Positions 6,833 to 12,425 of a DNA stretch of 12,425 bases are shown one piece after another. A program made the translations under genes and the position numbers. The DNA comes from an uncultured Gammaproteobacteria bacterium (GTDB lineage: Bacteria; Pseudomonadota; Gammaproteobacteria; UBA9214), in NCBI GenBank assembly GCA_905480065.1, contig CAJQOV010000205.1, positions 1 through 12,425 on the forward strand, in the 5' to 3' direction. Below the pieces are notes generated by a model. It ran no database searches. It saw only the letters and a list, made by a program, of their open reading frames with translations, and was not told where the DNA came from. How positions within the stretch are numbered: the first letter of the stretch is position 1; the number at the start of each line of letters is the position of its first letter.

Positions 6833-7405
6833 ATGGTACGTATGGAAACGCCGGTTTGTGAATTCGGCACGCCCGCCGTGGATTTCAACTTGCCGGGTGT
6901 CGATGGCAAGGACTGGACGCTGGCCGATTGTGCCGGGCCGCGTGGCCTGCTGGTGATGTTTATCTGCAATCACTGTCCGTTTGTCCAGGCGATACGTGAA
7001 CGGCTGGTGCGTGATACGCGGGAACTCCGTGCGCTCGGTATCTATAGTGTGGCGATCATGTCCAACGATAGTGCGCAGTTTCCCGTGGACAGCTTCGTCA
7101 ATATGCAGGCCGTGGCGCGAGAGTTCGATTTCCCGTTTCCCTACCTGCTGGATCAGACCCAGCAGGTCGCGCGCGCCTACGGTGCCGTGTGTACGCCGGA
7201 TTTCTTCGGTTATAACAACCAGTTGCAGCTGCAGTACCGTGGCCGGCTGGACGCCAGCGGGAAGCAGCCGGCTGCGCCGGATGTGCGGCGCGACCTGTTC
7301 GAGGCAATGAAGGCGGTTGCAGCAACCGGCCATGGTCCCGAACACCAGGTACCGAGCACCGGATGTTCGATCAAGTGGCGCGAACCGTTACCGGCGGATG
7401 CCTGA
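6833..7405 (+). CDS. Thioredoxin-fold redoxin (AhpC/TSA-like thioredoxin family protein)
   Basis: The 190-residue protein begins MVRMETPVCEFGTPAVDFNLPG, the usual entry strand of AhpC/TSA-like redoxins, and has an active-site-like CNHC (Cys45, Cys48) in VMFICNHCPFVQAI at 41-54. It continues with VCTPDFFGY at 119-127 (the cis-proline region) and ends with STGCSIKWR at 175-183. The NHCPFV plus GCSIKW pair marks a widespread family of small cytoplasmic thioredoxin-like proteins whose substrate is unknown to me; thiol reduction or peroxide handling is inferred from the fold. No signal peptide. The frame is open back to 6767, but AGGAG at 6821-6825, seven bases before the ATG at 6833, decides the start. 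It is divergent from metK, and its transcript may read into the tkt leader. Confidence 0.88.
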   Translation: MVRMETPVCEFGTPAVDFNLPGVDGKDWTLADCAGPRGLLVMFICNHCPFVQAIRERLVRDTRELRALGIYSVAIMSNDSAQFPVDSFVNMQAVAREFDFPFPYLLDQTQQVARAYGAVCTPDFFGYNNQLQLQYRGRLDASGKQPAAPDVRRDLFEAMKAVAATGHGPEHQVPSTGCSIKWREPLPADA

Positions 7406-7415
7406 AGTGGACCCA

Positions 7416-7451
7416 TAAGTTAATGTTATAGACCAATAAAACAATAACTTA
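7416..7451. repeat. AT-rich inverted repeat after the redoxin gene, upstream of tkt
   Basis: TAAGTTAATGTT (7416-7427) and AACAATAACTTA (7440-7451) are complementary at 11 of 12 positions, with a 12-nt AT-rich spacer. It starts 10 bp after the redoxin stop codon. It stands out as an AT island in GC-rich surroundings and has no T-tract after it, so an operator or promoter-associated site is at least as likely as a transcript-end hairpin. A LysR-type site is conceivable from the dyad shape, but that is inference. Confidence 0.4.
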
Positions 7452-7467
7452 GCGTTGGGGTAGGAAT

Positions 7468-7505
7468 TTGCGGCTATTGCCGTGTGGGGAAAACTAGGGG
7501 AAAAT
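7468..7505 (+). promoter_or_regulatory. Possible promoter for the tkt leader
   Basis: TTGCCG (7477-7482) and GAAAAT (7500-7505) match sigma70 -35 and -10 boxes at four of six positions each with an ideal 17-bp spacer. An overlapping alternative begins with TTGCGG at 7468, but its -10 (AAACTA) is poorer. Transcripts from the first would start near 7511 and from the second near 7503. Weak evidence by eye. Confidence 0.3.
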
Positions 7506-7506
7506 A

Positions 7507-7625
7507 GCGCGCCTTGCCCAAGGGCAGGGATCAGTCGACCGGTGCGCAACGCGCGCCACGTCCGGCCAGCGAATCACTCAGCTCGATTGCCTCGGTGCGA
7601 AGCATTGGCACTGGAGGCTTTTTTT
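7507..7625 (+). promoter_or_regulatory. Candidate attenuator leader or terminated small RNA upstream of tkt
   Basis: Complementary blocks alternate along this stretch: GCGCGCC at 7507-7513, GGTGCGC at 7541-7547, GCGCGCC again at 7551-7557, GGTGCG at 7594-7599, then the right arm of the terminator. The second block can pair with either copy of GCGCGCC, and the third can pair with the fourth, which is the left arm of the terminator stem. This is the geometry of an attenuator with exclusive terminator and antiterminator states. A further hairpin, CCTTGCCC/GGGCAGGG, lies at 7512-7529. It could equally be an independent small RNA of about 115 nt. GC-rich blocks pair easily by chance, so confidence is limited. 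Confidence 0.4.
7589..7625 (+). terminator. Rho-independent terminator inside the tkt upstream region
   Basis: GCCTCGGTGC (7589-7598) pairs with GCACTGGAGGC (7608-7618): ten pairs including one G:U, with a single bulged G, a 9-nt loop and then seven T (7619-7625). It faces tkt, whose start is 117 nt further on, and lies 184 nt after the redoxin stop. It may end the redoxin transcript, a small RNA, or an attenuated tkt leader. Confidence 0.72.
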
Positions 7626-7675
7626 GTCGCTGAACACGGGATGGCAGAGCGACGCCCGGGGCACCGTATCAATGA

Positions 7676-7696
7676 CGCGATTCCCATCGAATCGCG
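7676..7696. repeat. Hairpin in the tkt 5' leader
   Basis: CGCGATT (7676-7682) and AATCGCG (7690-7696) form a perfect 7-bp stem with a 7-nt loop, 34 nt before the tkt ribosome binding site (AGGAG at 7731-7735). It may insulate the ribosome binding site or be an operator; nothing in the sequence decides this. Confidence 0.4.
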
Positions 7697-7741
7697 GTGA
7701 CAACGAACAAACAGAATTCACTTTCAGAACAGGAGACAAAC

Positions 7742-9730
7742 ATGGCCCAGCGTAAAGATCTAGCCAACGCCATTCGAGCGCTCAGCATGGATGCCGTGCA
7801 GAAAGCCAAGTCCGGCCATCCGGGTGCTCCCATGGGAATGGCGGATATCGCCGAGGTGTTGTGGAATCGCAACCTCAAACACAATCCGGCCAACCCAAAG
7901 TGGTATGACCGTGATCGGTTTGTCCTGTCCAACGGTCACGGCTCCATGCTGATTTACTCGCTGTTGCACCTGACCGGCTATGACGTGTCCATCGACGACC
8001 TGAAGAATTTCCGTCAGCTGCATTCCAAGACGCCGGGTCATCCGGAATATGGCTATACACCGGGCGTCGAGACCACCACCGGCCCGCTGGGCCAGGGCAT
8101 CACCAATGCCGTGGGCATGGCGATTGCAGAACGTGCGCTGTCTGCAGAATTCAACAAGGATGGCCACAAGATCGTTGATCACAATACCTATGTGTTCCTG
8201 GGCGATGGCTGCCTGATGGAGGGGATCTCGCACGAGGCCTGTTCCCTGGCCGGCACACTGGCGCTGGGCAAGCTGATCGCGTTCTGGGACGACAACGGTA
8301 TTTCCATCGATGGCCACGTGGAAGGCTGGTTTACCGATGACACGCCGAAGCGTTTCGAGTCCTATGGCTGGCATGTAATTCCGGATGTGGACGGACACGA
8401 TCCGGACGCGATCGCCAAGGCGCTGGAATTTGCCATGGCCATGATCGACAAGCCGACCCTGATCTGCTGCAAGACCACGATCGGTTTTGGCTCGCCGAAC
8501 AAGGCGGGTTCCCATGCCTGTCACGGTGCCCCGCTGGGACAGGATGAAATCAACCTGACCAAGGCAGCCCTGGGTTGGGACCACGATGCCTTTGAAGTGC
8601 CGAAGGATGTCTATGCCGGCTGGGATGCGCGTGACAAGGGTGCCGCTGCGGAAGCTGCCTGGAACAAGAAGTTTGCCGCCTACAAGGCCGCTCATCCGGA
8701 ACTGGCCGCCGAATACGAGCGGCGCATGAACGGTGAATTGCCAGCTGACTGGGCTGAGAAATCAGCCGCATTCATCCAGTCGACGGTTCAGGCCGCAAAG
8801 ACCACGGCAACCCGTCATTCCTCGCTGGCCGCGATCCAGGCCTACGCAGGTGTGCTGCCGGAGCTGTTTGGTGGTTCGGCCGACCTCGGTTGTTCCAATA
8901 TGACCGAGTGGGCTGGTTACCAGCCCATGCGCGCCGACACTCCGAACAGCAATTACATCAACTATGGCGTACGTGAATTCGCCATGTCCGCTATCGTCAA
9001 CGGCATTGTCCTGCATGGTGGCCTGATCCCGTTTGGTGCGACCTTCCTGATGTTCTCGGAATACGCACGTAACGCCCTGCGCATGGCTGCGCTGATGAAG
9101 ATTCGCAGCATCTTTGTCTACACCCATGATTCCATCGGTCTGGGCGAAGACGGTCCGACCCACCAGGCCGTCGAACAGATTCCCACGCTGCGCATGATTC
9201 CCAACATGGTGGAATGGCGTCCCTGTGATGCGGTCGAAAGTGCCGTGTGCTGGCAGCAGGCGATTGAGAGAAAGAACGGTCCCTCGTGCCTGATTTTCTC
9301 GCGCCAGAATCTTGATCACCAGGTGCGCAGCACGCAGCAGCTGGCGGATACCAAGAGGGGCGGTTACGTACTGAAAGACTGCGCCGGCACGCCGGACGCC
9401 ATCATCATTGCTACCGGTTCCGAAGTCGGACTGGCCATGGGCGCAGCCGAAAAACTGGCTGGCAAGAAGATTCGCGTGGTTTCCATGCCGTCGACCACCA
9501 CCTTCGATGCACAGGATGAGGCCTACCGTGAATCGGTACTGCCTGCCGCGGTTACCGTGCGCGTTGCGGTCGAGGCGGCGGTTACCGGCGGCTGGTACAA
9601 GTATGTCGGACTCGGTGGCAAGGTCGTGGGTATCGACCGTTTCGGTGAGTCTGCCCCCGCGGAATTGTTGTTCGCGGAGTTTGGTTTCACTGTAGATAAC
9701 GTGGTCAAGGCCGTGGAGTCGGTGCTCTAG
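7742..9730 (+). CDS. tkt: Transketolase
   Basis: Transketolase moves two-carbon units between sugar phosphates with thiamine diphosphate (ThDP) and a divalent metal, in the pentose phosphate and Calvin cycles. The 662-residue protein matches E. coli TktA in length (663) and layout: N-terminal PP domain with SGHPGAPMG (His26), NGHGS (His66), PGHPE (His100) and the ThDP/metal motif GDGCLMEG at 154-161 with Asn185; SHACHGAP with His261; the Pyr domain with INYGVREFAMSAI, whose Glu412 activates ThDP, and GLGEDGPTHQ with His474; then a C-terminal domain. AGGAG at 7731-7735, six bases before the ATG at 7742, decides the start against an in-frame ATG at 7697. First in a rightward run with gap, pgk and pyk, so a housekeeping or autotrophic role is likely. 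Confidence 0.98.
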   Translation: MAQRKDLANAIRALSMDAVQKAKSGHPGAPMGMADIAEVLWNRNLKHNPANPKWYDRDRFVLSNGHGSMLIYSLLHLTGYDVSIDDLKNFRQLHSKTPGHPEYGYTPGVETTTGPLGQGITNAVGMAIAERALSAEFNKDGHKIVDHNTYVFLGDGCLMEGISHEACSLAGTLALGKLIAFWDDNGISIDGHVEGWFTDDTPKRFESYGWHVIPDVDGHDPDAIAKALEFAMAMIDKPTLICCKTTIGFGSPNKAGSHACHGAPLGQDEINLTKAALGWDHDAFEVPKDVYAGWDARDKGAAAEAAWNKKFAAYKAAHPELAAEYERRMNGELPADWAEKSAAFIQSTVQAAKTTATRHSSLAAIQAYAGVLPELFGGSADLGCSNMTEWAGYQPMRADTPNSNYINYGVREFAMSAIVNGIVLHGGLIPFGATFLMFSEYARNALRMAALMKIRSIFVYTHDSIGLGEDGPTHQAVEQIPTLRMIPNMVEWRPCDAVESAVCWQQAIERKNGPSCLIFSRQNLDHQVRSTQQLADTKRGGYVLKDCAGTPDAIIIATGSEVGLAMGAAEKLAGKKIRVVSMPSTTTFDAQDEAYRESVLPAAVTVRVAVEAAVTGGWYKYVGLGGKVVGIDRFGESAPAELLFAEFGFTVDNVVKAVESVL

Positions 9731-9793
9731 GCGGACATGTTAACCGGACAGATTATTGGATTTTTACCTTAAGCAGCATACGGAGATTTAAAC
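9731..9793 (+). promoter_or_regulatory. tkt-gap intergenic spacer with gap ribosome binding site
   Basis: This 63-bp spacer is AT-rich compared with both genes and contains GGAG at 9782-9785, eight bases before the gap ATG. No terminator stem is visible, so read-through from tkt is expected. The AT-rich stretch at 9750-9770 could include an extra gap promoter, but no convincing -35/-10 pair was found. Confidence 0.3.
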
Positions 9794-10795
9794 ATGGCAA
9801 TTAAAGTTGGTATTAATGGTTTTGGCCGTATTGGCCGTATGGCGTTTCGTGCGATCGCAAAGGATTTCAAGGATATCGAGGTGGTCGGTATCAATGACCT
9901 GCTCGACGCAGACTACCTGGCCTACATGCTGAAGTACGATTCCGTGCACGGCAACTTCCAGGGTGACATCTCTGTTGAAGGCAACAACCTGATCGTCAAC
10001 GGCAAGAAAATCCGCCTCACCGCCGAGCGTGATCCGGCCAACCTGAAGTGGAGCGACATCGGTGCCGACCTGATCATCGAATGTACCGGTTTCTTCCTGA
10101 CCGAGGAAACCTGCCAGAAGCACATCGCTGCCGGCGCGAAGAAGGTGGTACAGTCCGCTCCGTCCAAGGACAGCACCCCGATGTTCGTTTACGGTGTTAA
10201 CCACAAGACCTATGCGGGCCAGGCGATTATCTCCGCCGCTTCCTGCACCACCAACTGCCTGGCGCCGGTCGCCAAGGTGCTGAATGACAAGTGGGGTATC
10301 AAGCGCGGCCTGATGACCACCGTGCATGCCGCCACGGCCACCCAGAAGACTGTTGACGGCCCGTCCTCGAAAGACTGGCGCGGCGGCCGCGGTATCCTGG
10401 AAAACATCATTCCGTCTTCCACCGGTGCGGCCAAGGCTGTCGGCGTGGTGTTGCCGGAACTGAACGGCAAGCTGACCGGTATGGCGTTCCGTGTGCCGAC
10501 TTCCGACGTGTCCGTGGTGGACCTGACCTGCGAGCTGAACAAGCCTGCCGAGTACAAGGAAATCTGTGCTGCGATGAAGGCTGCCGCGAAGTCGGGTGAC
10601 CTGGCGGGCGTGCTGGACTACACCGAAGACAAGGTGGTTTCCACCGACTTCCGTGGCCGCACGACACCATCGATCTTTGACGCCGGTGCCGGTATCGCGC
10701 TGGACAGCACCTTCATCAAGGTGGTGTCCTGGTATGACAACGAGTACGGCTATACTTGCAATATGCTGCGCATGGTGCAGCACGTCTCCAAATAA
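9794..10795 (+). CDS. gap: Glyceraldehyde-3-phosphate dehydrogenase, type I
   Basis: GAPDH interconverts glyceraldehyde-3-phosphate and 1,3-bisphosphoglycerate with NAD(P). The 333-residue protein has the type I pattern: VGINGFGRIGR at 5-15 (Rossmann loop), GINDLLDADYLAYMLKYDS at 32-50, the active-site ASCTTNCLAP with catalytic Cys151, the partner His178 in TTVHAATATQKTVDG, and the C-terminal SWYDNEYGY. Asp35 after the second strand (IND) is the residue that favours NAD over NADP in this family, so glycolytic-type use is inferred, though Calvin-cycle use is not excluded. The first codons are noticeably AT-rich, as in many strongly expressed genes. It lies 63 bp after tkt and 198 bp before pgk. 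Confidence 0.98.
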   Translation: MAIKVGINGFGRIGRMAFRAIAKDFKDIEVVGINDLLDADYLAYMLKYDSVHGNFQGDISVEGNNLIVNGKKIRLTAERDPANLKWSDIGADLIIECTGFFLTEETCQKHIAAGAKKVVQSAPSKDSTPMFVYGVNHKTYAGQAIISAASCTTNCLAPVAKVLNDKWGIKRGLMTTVHAATATQKTVDGPSSKDWRGGRGILENIIPSSTGAAKAVGVVLPELNGKLTGMAFRVPTSDVSVVDLTCELNKPAEYKEICAAMKAAAKSGDLAGVLDYTEDKVVSTDFRGRTTPSIFDAGAGIALDSTFIKVVSWYDNEYGYTCNMLRMVQHVSK

Positions 10796-10993
10796 GTGGG
10801 TCTGCTCTCCGCGAGCCGCGCAGCAGGGGACTGCCTGAATGCCTGCATACTGTTTTGTATGTTCCGCTTCGGCCATGCCCCTGCAGCGTGCTCCCGCAGG
10901 CAACTCCCGTTTGTGAGCCTGTGCAGCACAGGTCTTGACAAGGTTTCTCGGTGAACCCTGTGTTCTCTGTGGCGATGTTTTAAAGGAGTATGC
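10796..10993 (+). promoter_or_regulatory. gap-pgk intergenic region with hairpins and a possible pgk promoter
   Basis: The 198-bp gap is long for an operon. GCAGGGG (10823-10829) can pair with CCCCTGC (10878-10884), enclosing GCATAC-TGTTTT-GTATGT near 10852-10868. CCTGTG-CAG-CACAGG (10918-10932) is a perfect 6-bp hairpin. It is followed by TTGACA at 10935-10940, a perfect -35 match, but only poor -10 candidates (for example TGTGTT) lie at about 18-19 bp. AAGGAG at 10983-10988 is the pgk ribosome binding site. No T-tract terminator for gap is seen. Processing sites or an internal pgk promoter are both possible. Confidence 0.35.
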
Positions 10994-12178
10994 ATGTCTT
11001 TTATCAAGCTGACTGATCTCGACCTGGCCGGCAAGCGTGTGCTGATACGCGCTGACCTGAATGTACCCGTGAAGGATGGCAAGGTGACTTCCGATGCGCG
11101 TATCACCGCGTCGATGCCGACCATCGAGCACTGTGCCAGGGCCGGTGCGAAGGTCATGGTTTTTTCGCACCGCGGTCGTCCGGAAGAGGGTGTTTACTCC
11201 AAAGAAAACTCCATGGCCCCGATTGCTGCGGACATGTCCGCCAAGCTGGGCAAGCCGGTCCGCCTGATCAAGGACTATGTTGATGGTGGTTTCGAAGTCG
11301 CTGCTGGCGAAGTGGTGCTGCTCGAGAACGTGCGCTTCAATGCCGGCGAAAAGAAGGACAACGAGGCACTGGCGAAGAAGTATGCCGCGCTGTGTGACGT
11401 ATTCGTGATGGATGCCTTTGGCACTGCGCACCGCGCACAGGCCTCCACACATGGTGCTGGCAAGTTCGCGCCGACTGCCTGTGCCGGCCTGTTGCTGGCC
11501 GAGGAACTGGATGCACTGGGCAAGGCGCTGGCAAAACCGGCGCGGCCGATGGTTGCCATCGTTGGTGGCTCCAAGGTTTCCACCAAGCTGACCGTGCTGG
11601 AGGCGCTGTCTGAAAAGGTCGATCAGCTGGTGGTCGGTGGCGGTATTGCCAATACCTTCCTCAAGGCGACCGGCCGTAATGTCGGCAAGTCATTGTGCGA
11701 GAATGACCTGGTTCCGACCGCACAGGCATTGCTGAAAAAAATGCAGGCGCGCGGCGCCAGCATTCCGATTGCCGTTGACGTGGTGTGCGGCAAAAAGTTC
11801 GACGAGCACGAGCCTGCGGTGCTGAAGAGTGCCGATGACGTGGTCGACGATGACATGATTTTCGATATCGGGCCGAAGTCGGCACAGCAGCTGGCGGACA
11901 TTATCAGCAAGGCCGGTACCATTATCTGGAATGGCCCGGTTGGCGTATTTGAATTCGACCAGTTCGGTGCCGGTACCAAAGCCGTGTCCATGGCCATTGC
12001 CAATGCCCCCGGTTTCAGTCTGGCAGGTGGTGGCGATACCATCGCCGCCATCCAGAAGTACAATATCTATGACAAGGTTTCCTATATCTCTACAGCGGGC
12101 GGTGCCTTTCTCGAATATCTCGAGGGCAAGACATTGCCGGCAGTGGCGATGCTGGAAGAGCGGGCAAAATCGAAGTAG
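10994..12178 (+). CDS. pgk: Phosphoglycerate kinase
   Basis: Pgk transfers phosphate between 1,3-bisphosphoglycerate and ADP. The 394-residue protein is of typical bacterial length. N-terminal 3PG-binding domain: KRVLIRADLNVPVKDG at 14-29, the SHRGRP site at 58-63, LLENVRFNAGEKKN-like segment at 109-121 (LENVRF clear) and DAFGTAHRAQAST at 140-152. C-terminal nucleotide domain: IVGGSKVSTKL at 189-199, IWNGPVGVFE at 311-320, GGGDTIAA at 345-352 and STAGGAFLEYLEGK at 366-379. AAGGAG five bases before the ATG fixes the start. It follows gap on the same strand and is 38 bp upstream of pyk, so pgk and pyk are probably co-transcribed. Confidence 0.98.
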   Translation: MSFIKLTDLDLAGKRVLIRADLNVPVKDGKVTSDARITASMPTIEHCARAGAKVMVFSHRGRPEEGVYSKENSMAPIAADMSAKLGKPVRLIKDYVDGGFEVAAGEVVLLENVRFNAGEKKDNEALAKKYAALCDVFVMDAFGTAHRAQASTHGAGKFAPTACAGLLLAEELDALGKALAKPARPMVAIVGGSKVSTKLTVLEALSEKVDQLVVGGGIANTFLKATGRNVGKSLCENDLVPTAQALLKKMQARGASIPIAVDVVCGKKFDEHEPAVLKSADDVVDDDMIFDIGPKSAQQLADIISKAGTIIWNGPVGVFEFDQFGAGTKAVSMAIANAPGFSLAGGGDTIAAIQKYNIYDKVSYISTAGGAFLEYLEGKTLPAVAMLEERAKSK

Positions 12179-12216
12179 CCGATTTCCCTTAGCGCAGTAT
12201 CCCGGACAAACGCATT

Positions 12217-12425
12217 ATGCCAAGACGTACCAAGATTGTTGCAACGCTGGGTCCGGCCACGGATAACGAGAACACACTCGATGAAATGATCCGTGCCGGA
12301 ATGGATGTTGTCCGGGTCAATTTTTCGCATGGCTCCCACGAGGATCACATCAAGCGTGCGGAGACAGTTCGTAACCGGGCGCGTGCACACGGCCACCAGG
12401 TCGGCGTGCTGGCTGATTTGCAGGG
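12217..12425 (+). CDS. pyk: Pyruvate kinase, N-terminal part (cut by window edge)
   Basis: Pyruvate kinase converts phosphoenolpyruvate and ADP to pyruvate and ATP. The 69 complete codons in the window read MPRRTKIVATLGPAT at the start, the classic first strand of the TIM barrel, then RVNFSHGS at 33-40, which includes substrate-site Arg33 and Asn35 and the potassium-site Ser37, and end with VLADLQG, the beginning of the LADLQGPKIR motif. The rest lies beyond 12425. The ribosome binding site is weak (CGGAC about 13 bases upstream), and the 38-bp spacing after pgk suggests translation from the same mRNA. In related genomes fructose-bisphosphate aldolase often follows, but that is outside this window. 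Confidence 0.95.
   Translation, partial: MPRRTKIVATLGPATDNENTLDEMIRAGMDVVRVNFSHGSHEDHIKRAETVRNRARAHGHQVGVLADLQ

Noticed and set aside
7406..7741. tRNA, 6S RNA, SRP RNA or RNase P RNA in the gap before tkt
   Set aside because: No cloverleaf, no T-loop GTTCRA box, and none of the conserved cores of those RNAs that I know; only the hairpins and terminator described are seen.
9788..11452. 554-codon open frame on the minus strand over gap and the first part of pgk
   Set aside because: It lies opposite two unmistakable glycolytic genes, crosses their spacer, and its translation shows no recognisable family. Long antisense frames arise where GC-rich, biased codons keep the complementary stops rare.

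Overview
The window looks like a chromosomal segment of a fairly GC-rich gammaproteobacterium. The proteins resemble those of Chromatiales-type and related sulfur- or methane-oxidising lineages, and a GTAGGAGCGG-type REP repeat, common in gammaproteobacteria, is present. This is inference from protein character and gene order. No phage, plasmid, IS transposase, rRNA, tRNA or CRISPR was seen.

Layout. Positions 1-332 hold the last codons of a rightward gene (cold-shock-domain-like tail), a MITE-like palindromic element that starts on its stop codon, a rho-independent terminator and two small hairpins. A leftward rsmE (16S rRNA methyltransferase) is divergent from bioA (biotin synthesis). bioA ends inside a three-copy REP array, which separates it from a convergent leftward block: metK, ahcY, metF and an IscA/HesB-type Fe-S carrier with a Gly/Cys-rich tail. 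Divergent from metK is a thioredoxin-fold redox protein. From 7742 to the right edge runs a rightward central-carbon block: transketolase (tkt), gap, pgk and the start of pyk.

How the genes fit. MetK makes AdoMet, AhcY removes the S-adenosylhomocysteine left by methyl transfer, and MetF makes 5-methyl-THF for homocysteine remethylation. Methionine synthase is the missing step. RsmE and BioA are AdoMet consumers. The tkt-gap-pgk-pyk order is a glycolysis/gluconeogenesis or Calvin-cycle support cluster.

Most interesting are two non-coding leaders. The 161-nt gap between ahcY and metF folds on the minus strand into a candidate three-way junction followed by a T-tract terminator only about 28 nt before metF, an architecture like a riboswitch or attenuator. 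It matches none of the SAM, SAH, THF or cobalamin consensus motifs I can recall. The 336-nt gap before tkt contains a good terminator plus repeated complementary blocks that allow mutually exclusive pairings (terminator versus antiterminator). Both were folded by eye only.
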